Shown one piece after another: positions 1-5,593 of a stretch of 5,593 nt of DNA. The DNA is from Fidelibacterota bacterium. Lineage in GTDB: Bacteria > Fidelibacterota > Marinisomatia > SCGC-AAA003-L08 > D37C17. The DNA lies in the NCBI GenBank assembly GCA_018671635.1, contig JABHHG010000071.1, forward strand, positions 1 through 5,593. Direction: 5' to 3'. Made by a program: the position numbers and the translations under genes. The notes below the pieces were generated by a model, which had not been told where the DNA came from, did no database searches, and saw only the letters and a list, made by a program, of their open reading frames with translations. Numbering within the stretch: position 1 is the stretch's first letter; the number at the start of each line of letters is the position of its first letter.

Positions 1-362
1 TCTGGTTCCCAATTACTGGGTGCCATGGGGGAAGAAAATACTTGTATTGTTTCTGAGAGTATATCATCTGCCGTGATAATCACATCTTTAAATGAACCAG
101 GTGATAATGGAAAGGTGTATTGGCCTTCTTCAGAGGCTGTATTGGTATCGCCATCAATTTCTATATTGAATACCATGATGTCATCATTTCTTGTCCATGT
201 TAATATGATGGTATCGCTATTATCGGTATCTTCGGTAAAGGCTAAATTGAATTCATACTGCTCCTTAATATCGCCAGGTACATTAGAAATAGTATTTTTC
301 ACATCACTACATGAGGTTATAATAAAAATGGATATTATGATGAGTAACTTATACAATTTCAC
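1..362 (-). CDS. Putative lipoprotein, C-terminus cut by window edge
   Basis: The minus strand is open from a GTG at 362-360 to the left edge, giving about 120 residues without a stop. The N-terminus is a typical lipoprotein signal: basic residues (KLYK), a hydrophobic run (LLIIISIFII) and the lipobox I-T-S-C, with Cys18 as the predicted lipidated residue. Ser at +2 fits outer-membrane rather than inner-membrane retention by the Lol rule, which is known from proteobacteria and only inferred here. The mature part is acidic and rich in alternating hydrophobic residues (IILTWT, FNIEIDGDT, YTFPLSPGSFKDVII), which suggests a beta-sandwich of fibronectin/Ig type; I do not recognise the family. GTG is chosen because a stop lies upstream in frame at 375-377, no ATG precedes the signal peptide, and the only other option is a TTG two codons later. 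No Shine-Dalgarno sequence is evident. The start overlaps the end of dnaG by 14 bases, so coupling to dnaG translation is likely. The function is unknown. Confidence 0.8.
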   Translation of the reverse strand, partial: MKLYKLLIIISIFIITSCSDVKNTISNVPGDIKEQYEFNLAFTEDTDNSDTIILTWTRNDDIMVFNIEIDGDTNTASEEGQYTFPLSPGSFKDVIITADDILSETIQVFSSPMAPSNWEP

Positions 363-2148
363 GATTGTTAGATTTTAGTTTTCTAAATCTGGTTTGGAGC
401 TCAGCAATTTCAACTATTACCGTTGCATCAGTTTCCTGACTTTGATTGGTAGATTTCAATTTTTCTCTTAATTCATCTAATCTAATTTTCAACCAATAGT
501 TTTCTAAACGATTTACACATTGTGTTGCCATCGACAAAGTTGCATCAATTTTCTCCACATCAAAAATAAGTGCTGAGAGTTTTCGGCGATGAGATTCATC
601 TTTCAGCTCATTCATAATGATGGATGCATTTGGAGTCTGCTCAGAATGCAGATGAATATATACCGCATCAAAGATTGCCTTAACCGATGGGGAATGAAGC
701 CATTTTACGTCAAGCCTTTCATATAATAGGGTTCTTATATTAATATCTTTCACAAAACAGAGTTGGATGAGTTCATCTTCAATCCGCCTAAGGGGTGAAG
801 CTTCTACTAAGGCTTTGGTGGGAGCTGTAACAGACTCTTTTTGTTTGAACTGTGCTCTACGGTTTTTCTGTTGTAAAAGACCACTTAAGGATTGAAAAAT
901 ACTTTCTTCGCTAACGCCAGTAAGTGAAGCTAATGACCGTGCATGAAGTTCGCGCAAAACGGGATCTTCAATAAGTAGCAAATCACCAATTACGCGTTGA
1001 ATAAATTGAGACATTCCAGTGGGTGAAGATATATCATGTCGTGTATTTTGGGTATGGAATTTCAACAGTCCACTGGCATTTTCTACCGCATTATTGAAAG
1101 GTTCAGGGCCTTCATCTTTCACCCAATCGTCGGGGTCCTTTCCAGTGGGAATGGAAACTATTTTAGGTTCTAATCCAAATTTTATTAAAATATACCCCGC
1201 ACGGATAGCCGCACTAACTCCTGCCGTATCGCCATCATATGCCATATAGATTCTTTTACAAAATCGTTTTATAAGCTTTGCATGTTCATCGGTGAATGAT
1301 GTGCCAGAAACGGCAACCACATTTTTAATACCTGCTTGATATAGTTGGAGGTAATCCAAATACCCCTCAACCACAATGGCATATTCTTTTTTACGGATAT
1401 CCTCTTTAGATGCCCATAAGCCATATAATATTTTACTTTTATTATAAATGGGTGTTTCAGGAGAGTTCACATATTTAGCAGGGTCCTCCTTTTTAAAAAC
1501 TCGACCTGCAAAAGCAATGGTTTTACCATTTGTATTGGCAATACTAAACATGATCCGTGCCCGAAAACGGTCGAAATATCCCCGCTCATTGTTTAAAATG
1601 AGACCACATTTTGACAATGACTCTGTTGAGAATTTCCCTTCTTGCAGATTATTTTTCAATGCATCAAAACTATCCATACTATAGCCCAGTTTAAAAAACT
1701 GGATGGTTTCTTTGGTAAGACCTCTGTCTTGTAAATGTTGAAAAACTAATTTACCTTCGTTAGTCCCCAAATTTTTTAAATAATACATGGCTGTATTTTC
1801 ATGAATGTCCATGAGTTGTGTTACCAAATCACGAGATTGCCCTGGAATATTATCTATCTCCAACTGGATTCCATATTGATCTGCAAGATGGCGGAGAGAG
1901 TCCACAAAGTCAAGGTTTTCAATTTCCATAATAAAATTGATGCTACCGCCTCCCGCACCACATCCAAAACATTTATATATTTGTCGTTCTTGACTTACAG
2001 AAAACGAAGCAGATTTTTCATTATGAAATGGACAAAGCCCAAAAAAATTCCGACCTCGTTTTTTTAGTTCAACATAACCGGATACAACCTCCACAATGTC
2101 TGCTGAGCTTCTAATTTGTTCAATGGTTTGTTCTGAAATTCTTGCCAT
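349..2148 (-). CDS. dnaG: DNA primase DnaG
   Basis: This is a complete 599-residue bacterial replicative primase, which makes the short RNA primers for leading- and lagging-strand synthesis at the fork together with the DnaB helicase. The N-terminal CHC2 zinc-binding domain has Cys39, His42, Cys60 and Cys63 (LCPFHNEK, YKCFGCGAGG). The catalytic core follows, with the conserved DRFRARIMF segment at about 193-201 and the NSPETPIYNKSKILYG segment at about 228-243. The TOPRIM fold at about 255-345 carries the metal-binding acidic residues Glu261 (VVEGYLD) and Asp305/Asp307 (AYDGDTAG), then GKDPDDW. The C-terminal part, from about residue 453, is helical and poorly conserved, as expected for the helicase-interaction domain. 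Length is normal for the family and all key residues are present. The ATG at 2148 gives the standard start MARISEQTIEQI; no clear ribosome binding site precedes it. The gene is divergent from the large exported-protein gene and is not flanked by rpsU or rpoD in this window. Confidence 0.97.
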   Translation of the reverse strand: MARISEQTIEQIRSSADIVEVVSGYVELKKRGRNFFGLCPFHNEKSASFSVSQERQIYKCFGCGAGGGSINFIMEIENLDFVDSLRHLADQYGIQLEIDNIPGQSRDLVTQLMDIHENTAMYYLKNLGTNEGKLVFQHLQDRGLTKETIQFFKLGYSMDSFDALKNNLQEGKFSTESLSKCGLILNNERGYFDRFRARIMFSIANTNGKTIAFAGRVFKKEDPAKYVNSPETPIYNKSKILYGLWASKEDIRKKEYAIVVEGYLDYLQLYQAGIKNVVAVSGTSFTDEHAKLIKRFCKRIYMAYDGDTAGVSAAIRAGYILIKFGLEPKIVSIPTGKDPDDWVKDEGPEPFNNAVENASGLLKFHTQNTRHDISSPTGMSQFIQRVIGDLLLIEDPVLRELHARSLASLTGVSEESIFQSLSGLLQQKNRRAQFKQKESVTAPTKALVEASPLRRIEDELIQLCFVKDINIRTLLYERLDVKWLHSPSVKAIFDAVYIHLHSEQTPNASIIMNELKDESHRRKLSALIFDVEKIDATLSMATQCVNRLENYWLKIRLDELREKLKSTNQSQETDATVIVEIAELQTRFRKLKSNNREIV

Positions 2149-2312
2149 GAGCGTTGATAAAAATACATAGAAATAGAGATTTCCTCTAATAGATTGTTCG
2201 TGATAAAAATCACTTGTTACATATAGTAACTGAATTAAATTAAACTTAAGGTATAAGTTATAAAAAGGAATTTATCCTTAATACGTGTTAATTAACACAT
2301 TGGAATGATAAA
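2149..2312. promoter_or_regulatory. Divergent intergenic region with several short dyads
   Basis: These 164 AT-rich bases separate the divergent dnaG and exported-protein genes, so both promoters should lie here. Three inverted repeats have the same shape, 5-bp arms with a 5-base spacer: TAGAG/CTCTA at 2174-2188, GTTAC/GTAAC at 2216-2230, and AAGGA/TCCTT at 2265-2279. A fourth, longer palindrome is listed separately. Possible rightward elements are TTGTTA (2214-2219) with TAAATT (2236-2241), or a TATAAG/TATAAA block at 2252-2264. None is strong enough to call, and the Bacteroidota -7 consensus TAnnTTTG was not found on the plus strand. Upstream of the rightward start only TTGGAA (2300-2305) resembles a weak Shine-Dalgarno; AAAGGAA at 2264-2270 is too far away (over 40 bases) to serve that start. 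Confidence 0.5.
2285..2298. promoter_or_regulatory. Perfect 14-bp palindrome (possible operator)
   Basis: GTGTTAATTAACAC is a perfect palindrome without spacer, ending 14 bases before the ATG at 2313. Its position between likely promoter elements and the start codon suits an operator for a dimeric regulator of the rightward gene. That role is inferred; a chance AT-rich palindrome is possible. As RNA it could only form a very tight, poorly stable hairpin, so a terminator is unlikely. Confidence 0.35.
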
Positions 2313-5300
2313 ATGACTCGATTATACATATTATTATTAGTTTTTGCAAATTTCTCAGTTCTACTGGGAGAGTGTAATGAAAATCAATTCGATTGTGGAG
2401 ATGGTGACTGCATTCCACTATATCTAATTTGTGATGGATTCCCCCAATGTCAAAACTATGCAGATGAAGAAGATGATTTATGTGAAGATGATGATTTGCA
2501 TCCCTATACTTGCATTCAATCTGGTGGCGCGCCCATGTGGATTAGCGATGGTTATTGCGATGCCTCAAATAATAATGCTGAATGCGATTGGGATGGTGGT
2601 GATTGCTGTGAAGAAACCTGTGAAGATGATGATTATCAATGTGGTGAATTCTATCAGTTTGATCTAAATAGTGATAGTTGTTGGGATAATTGCTATGACC
2701 CCAATAGTGATTGTGGAACTGGAATTCCTCAATGTGAAGGTTTTGACTTCCATGTTTATGCCAATCCTGAATGTGCTGAAAATTATACAAATTCGATTAT
2801 TGTGAGTTGGAATTCAATGTGTGATGTTGACCAAATTTGTGTTGGTGACAATGCAGAGGAATTAGATTGTTTTAATCTTGGCTATACATCCTCACCTCTA
2901 TTCTTAGGAGGCTTTCAACCAAATTCAATATACTTTTTCCAGCTTTTATCATCTCAACTAGGTTCATCTGAAATTATATCTGAAACAACTATTTCTACCG
3001 ATTGTATGGATCAAAATCCGTACCAAGAATGTGGGGGATTAGTCTATTGGATTTCTGACGGATATTGTGATGAAATGAATAATAATGAAGGTTGTGGATT
3101 TGATGGTGGAGATTGTTGTGAATGCACCTGTATTGACTCTGACTATGATTGTGGAATTGTTGGTTTCGAATGCGAAGATCCATCAATTGATTGTTATGAA
3201 GAAGTATTGCCTGAAGAAGGCTTTAATTTTGATGCAATTCAAGTTGGTCAACGAACAGATGGTAGTGGTATAGTTGATGTAGAATTCCAAGTTTATTCTG
3301 AAATTGCCGATGAACAATATAGAGTATTGTTTGAATTGAGTACCGATTTGGGGAATACATATTTTCCAATATTTGAAGATGATTTATTAGTGGCAGGAAT
3401 TGGTTTGTTTACTGATTCATGGGATGTTCCCCCTCAAACATTTGTTGAGGATGTTGTATTGAAAATCCATTTAGAAAAAATAGATAACTCTGAGATTTTT
3501 ATTGAAAAGATATCATCCCAGTTTACCGTTGATACAGTTCCACCAGAAGTAAATGTTGTTACTCCCAACGGGGGTGAGCATATTGATGCGGATGATGATT
3601 TTATGGTAGTTTGGAGTGCAGAGGACAATAGTGTTATTCGCTATGAAATGGATGTATTTATATCTACAGGATTAGGTGAAGTATTTACCCTTGAAGTTGA
3701 TGATGTGGAATTACAAGGTATGATGAATGCTGTGGAAGTGGAGCTGGACTATGATGATTTAGAAAATCTAACACGATATGCTAAAGTGAATATTTCTGTA
3801 TTTGATTCATTCGGAAATAAGGGAACTGATGAAAGCGATGATTTTTTCATATTGGGTGACCCCGAAGGAGAATGCGTTGCAGATTGGTTTAGTGAAGAAG
3901 AAGATCTCATTTTATTAGATTGGGGATGGCGGTCTGGGCACCTTGTTGCACTTCATCGTAATGCAATCGCAGATTTAATGGAATTGGATATTATGGTTAA
4001 TGGTAGTCGCTGTATCATAAAAGATCAAAATGCAATATTAGATATGGATTGTAATGGCAGTAGCGGTGATGGAATTTTAGCAGATTATACATTCTATTCG
4101 CAGAATATGAATCATGTAGGATTAAAAGCTTATGAAGGGGTCGATCACTGTGCCGAAGGGGGAAGTCGTTATCCTGGATACAATGTTGGGGATGAAATTT
4201 TATTACATATTATAAATCCTGATAGCAGTGCATACTCAATCTCTCCAAGTTTAAATCAGATAAGCGGTTCAACCACATATACGGGTGGAGTCACTATAAT
4301 TAGTAGACTTACTGACGCGGTTATTGAAGAGGTGAATATTGAAGATTTAGTGGGTTCCATTATTGATATCTCAGCTGATTATACACAGAACAAAAGAGAT
4401 TTTGATTCCTATAATATTTATAGATCAACCAATCAAACAAATTTTAGAAATTGTACGGATGATCCAGATTGTGTGTTTAATGGAAATGAATGTGTATGCC
4501 AAATTGAGGCCATGGTAACCCAGACTTTTTACTTTGATAACTATGCTGCTCAAAGTAATCTCTGGTGTTATAAAGTATGGTTGTTAGATAATAACACCGA
4601 TCAAAACGAAGTATTAAAAACAGTAGATACATGTATGAGTAGTGGAGGTGATGAGTCAGGATGTACTGATTCTCAAGCTGTAAATTATAATCCCGTTGCT
4701 ACAGTTGATGATGACAGTTGTTTTTATGCCACAGAAATTCCAATAGTAAATGGATGGAATTGGGTCTCATCTAATATTAAGAATGATGATATGTCACTCA
4801 ATAATACATTGAATTCAGCCAGTCCAAATATTAGTTATATCAAAGATCAAAATTCATTTTCAGATTACTATGTTGGCTTTGGCTGGTGGGGTTCTCTGGA
4901 CTCATTGGAATTGACTTCAATGTATAAATTAGTTGCTTCTGCACAAGACACAATTTCATATATTGGAGCTATGGTAACACCTGATTTACTGACTATAAAT
5001 ATTAATGCGGGATGGAATTGGATTGGGTATCCATTATTGAATTCATCGGATATTAATTCTTCGTTGGCATCAATTAATGGTTTGGGTACTTATATCAAAA
5101 ATCAAGTTGCATTCTCTGATTATTATAATCCTGGTGGATGGTGGGGTACCCTATCACAGCTATCCTCTTATGAGGGGTATATGCTAAATGCTTCATCTCA
5201 AGGGACATTAGTGTATCCATCAAGTTCATTGACTAGAAATACTGTAGATTTAGATCAAAATGAGCGACCTTTAATGATTTCAAATTGGAGTGTTAATCCA

Positions 5301-5593
5301 GCTCATTATGAATTCTCAGGGTCGGTCATGATTGGATTTGAGAGTGGAGCTTCTATCAATATTCAATCTGGAGATTACATCGCCATATTCAAGGCCGATG
5401 AATTGAGAGGTGTTGTAGAATCACAAAAAACACCATTTAGTGATGAATTTATTTTCCCGCTGATGATTTATTCTAATGAAGAGATTGATGATGGATTGAC
5501 GATTAAATTTTATTCCAATATTTCGGGTTTGATTTATGAGATGAATACACTCATTGATTTTGAAAACAATATGCATGTGGGAAATGCTAAAGA
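2313..5593 (+). CDS. Large modular exported protein with LDLa, LNR and GWNW repeats, C-terminus cut by window edge
   Basis: One frame runs open from ATG 2313 to the right edge (1093 codons and two bases). The start is fixed by an in-frame stop at 2289-2291 and by the signal peptide it produces (MTRLYILLLVFANFSVLLG, cleavage probably near residue 19). Modules in order, by residue: LDLa 21-57 (cysteines 21, 28, 33, 40, 46, 57; CDG and DE calcium residues); LNR-like 67-111; a possible FnIII-like stretch about 136-225; LNR-like 231-281; QRTDGSG module about 304-406; Ig-like module with PNGGE (418-422) about 407-514; a region of unknown fold about 521-675; FnIII-like about 678-774 (YNIYRS, WCYKVW); GCTD...NYN...DDDSC motif 783-803; two GWNW repeats 814-970; and a beta-rich domain from about 989. 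It is acidic, cysteine-rich at the N-terminus, and probably cell-surface or secreted, with an adhesive or binding role. No catalytic motif was recognised. The missing C-terminus could carry a type IX secretion sorting domain. The function is inferred only. Confidence 0.93.
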   Translation, partial: MTRLYILLLVFANFSVLLGECNENQFDCGDGDCIPLYLICDGFPQCQNYADEEDDLCEDDDLHPYTCIQSGGAPMWISDGYCDASNNNAECDWDGGDCCEETCEDDDYQCGEFYQFDLNSDSCWDNCYDPNSDCGTGIPQCEGFDFHVYANPECAENYTNSIIVSWNSMCDVDQICVGDNAEELDCFNLGYTSSPLFLGGFQPNSIYFFQLLSSQLGSSEIISETTISTDCMDQNPYQECGGLVYWISDGYCDEMNNNEGCGFDGGDCCECTCIDSDYDCGIVGFECEDPSIDCYEEVLPEEGFNFDAIQVGQRTDGSGIVDVEFQVYSEIADEQYRVLFELSTDLGNTYFPIFEDDLLVAGIGLFTDSWDVPPQTFVEDVVLKIHLEKIDNSEIFIEKISSQFTVDTVPPEVNVVTPNGGEHIDADDDFMVVWSAEDNSVIRYEMDVFISTGLGEVFTLEVDDVELQGMMNAVEVELDYDDLENLTRYAKVNISVFDSFGNKGTDESDDFFILGDPEGECVADWFSEEEDLILLDWGWRSGHLVALHRNAIADLMELDIMVNGSRCIIKDQNAILDMDCNGSSGDGILADYTFYSQNMNHVGLKAYEGVDHCAEGGSRYPGYNVGDEILLHIINPDSSAYSISPSLNQISGSTTYTGGVTIISRLTDAVIEEVNIEDLVGSIIDISADYTQNKRDFDSYNIYRSTNQTNFRNCTDDPDCVFNGNECVCQIEAMVTQTFYFDNYAAQSNLWCYKVWLLDNNTDQNEVLKTVDTCMSSGGDESGCTDSQAVNYNPVATVDDDSCFYATEIPIVNGWNWVSSNIKNDDMSLNNTLNSASPNISYIKDQNSFSDYYVGFGWWGSLDSLELTSMYKLVASAQDTISYIGAMVTPDLLTININAGWNWIGYPLLNSSDINSSLASINGLGTYIKNQVAFSDYYNPGGWWGTLSQLSSYEGYMLNASSQGTLVYPSSSLTRNTVDLDQNERPLMISNWSVNPAHYEFSGSVMIGFESGASINIQSGDYIAIFKADELRGVVESQKTPFSDEFIFPLMIYSNEEIDDGLTIKFYSNISGLIYEMNTLIDFENNMHVGNAK
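2370..2486 (+). other. LDL-receptor class A (LDLa) module
   Basis: Residues 20-58 of the exported protein contain six cysteines spaced C-x6-C-x4-C-x6-C-x5-C-x10-C, the LDLa pattern, with the family's F-x-C, G-x-C-I-P and C-D-G signatures in their usual places. In animal receptors this fold is held by three disulfides and one calcium ion. Here Asp41, Asp51 and Glu52 match calcium ligands, while the usual Asp in C-x-D is Asn48 and the Asp before the fifth cysteine is Gln45. It begins immediately after the predicted signal peptide, so it would be the exposed N-terminal domain. Confidence 0.85.
2538..2645 (+). repeat. LNR-like (Notch-type) cysteine module, copy 1
   Basis: Residues 76-111 of the exported protein read WISDGYCD, then NNN, then a cysteine, DWDGGDCCE, TC and DDDYQCG. 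The DGYCD...C..DGGDC core is the signature of Lin-12/Notch repeats, small calcium-binding disulfide folds. The cysteine normally found before NN is absent (N-N-N), while an extra CC-x3-C tail follows. The module is repeated 510 bases downstream. Confidence 0.75.
3048..3155 (+). repeat. LNR-like (Notch-type) cysteine module, copy 2
   Basis: Residues 246-281 repeat copy 1 without gaps: WISDGYCD, NNN, a cysteine, GFDGGDCCE, TC and DSDYDCG. It has the same missing cysteine before NN and the same CC...C tail, plus one additional cysteine at 271. Preceding cysteines at 231 and 240 and following ones at 287 and 294 probably belong to the same disulfide-rich block. The two copies differ at many codon positions, so the duplication is not recent. 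Confidence 0.75.
4659..4721 (+). other. GCTD...NYN...DDDSC motif
   Basis: Residues 783-803 start GCTDSQAVNYNPVAT and end DDDSC. This short two-cysteine, acidic motif is a recurrent element in large secreted proteins of marine Bacteroidota and related phyla, from general knowledge of such proteins. Its role is not established; the acidic end suggests calcium binding. Here it links the FnIII-like domain to the GWNW repeats. Confidence 0.7.
4752..4967 (+). repeat. GWNW/GWWG repeat, copy 1
   Basis: Residues 814-885 form the first of two tandem units. Landmarks are GWNWVSSN, then SYIKDQNSFSDYY, then GWWGSLDSL, and a closing strand SYIG. The tryptophan and tyrosine pattern and short strands suggest a small beta fold, possibly carbohydrate- or surface-binding; this is inference. 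Units start 258 bases (86 residues) apart. Confidence 0.8.
5010..5222 (+). repeat. GWNW/GWWG repeat, copy 2
   Basis: Residues 900-970 repeat the landmarks of copy 1: GWNWIGYP, TYIKNQVAFSDYY, GWWGTLSQL and a closing LVYPS strand. Similarity is visible in the DNA too (GGATGGAATTGG in both; TATATCAAA-ATCAA in both), but most third positions and several residues differ. This indicates an old internal duplication kept by selection. Confidence 0.8.

Noticed and set aside
25..378. Plus-strand open frame of 117 codons
   Set aside because: It is antisense to the lipoprotein gene, whose signal peptide and lipobox are convincing; the plus-strand product has no recognisable features.
1019..2067. Three plus-strand open frames inside dnaG (1019-1249, 1448-1684, 1801-2067)
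   Set aside because: All are antisense to well-conserved DnaG domains and encode nothing recognisable.
2370..2378. Lipobox near Cys21 of the exported protein (L-L-G-E-C)
   Set aside because: Glu precedes the cysteine, which does not fit a lipobox, and Cys21 is the first cysteine of the LDLa module; a type I signal peptide is more likely.
2313..3155. Eukaryotic contamination, suggested by LDLa and LNR modules
   Set aside because: The frame is intron-free, continues into FCB-type secreted modules, and is directly divergent from a bacterial dnaG.
2542..3186. Two minus-strand frames rich in His and Asn (2542-2790, 2995-3186)
   Set aside because: The histidine richness is the antisense reading of Asp-rich (GAT-rich) codons of the exported protein, not a metal-binding protein.
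2431..3628. Other short frames overlapping the exported-protein gene (2431-2667 and 3085-3273 on plus, 3434-3628 on minus)
   Set aside because: Out-of-frame shadows of a continuous multidomain reading frame; no start signal or motif supports them.
4041..4073. EF-hand or dockerin-like loop (DMDCNGSSGDG, residues 577-587)
   Set aside because: Only one loop, with a cysteine in it and no flanking helices or second copy, so a dockerin is not supported.

Overview
The window looks like a chromosomal segment of an AT-rich, probably marine bacterium of the FCB superphylum (Bacteroidota, Marinimicrobia/SAR406 and relatives). Four things point there: a complete bacterial dnaG; a very large modular secreted protein built from modules common in marine FCB genomes (a GCTD...NYN...DDDSC motif, a QRTDGSG module, a PNGGE Ig-like module and tandem GWNW...GWWG repeats); AT-rich leaders with little or no Shine-Dalgarno sequence; and a small lipoprotein. 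The phylum is inferred from protein style, since there is no rRNA or other phylogenetic anchor.

Layout: two genes lie on the minus strand. dnaG (primase, 2148 to 349) is complete. A GTG-started lipoprotein gene (362 down to the left edge, incomplete) overlaps its last 14 bases and was probably co-transcribed and translationally coupled to it. A 164-bp divergent intergenic region (2149-2312) holds three short dyads of the same 5-5-5 geometry and a perfect 14-bp palindrome close to the start of the rightward gene. From 2313 to the right edge runs one uninterrupted plus-strand reading frame of at least 1093 codons with no stop in the window.

The rightward gene encodes an exported multidomain protein. 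In order it has a signal peptide, one LDL-receptor class A (LDLa) module with all six cysteines, two Notch/LNR-like cysteine-rich modules separated by a possible fibronectin-III-like stretch, a QRTDGSG module, a PNGGE Ig-like module, a cysteine-containing region of unknown fold, a fibronectin-III-like domain, the GCTD motif, two tandem GWNW/GWWG repeats, and the start of a C-terminal beta-rich domain. The combination of LDLa and LNR modules, best known from animal receptors, in a bacterial surface or secreted protein is the most interesting feature. The C-terminus, where a type IX secretion sorting domain might be expected, is outside the window.

The three genes have no obvious shared pathway. 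dnaG is a housekeeping replication gene; its two neighbours are envelope or extracellular proteins. No RNA gene, CRISPR array, insertion sequence or attachment site was seen.
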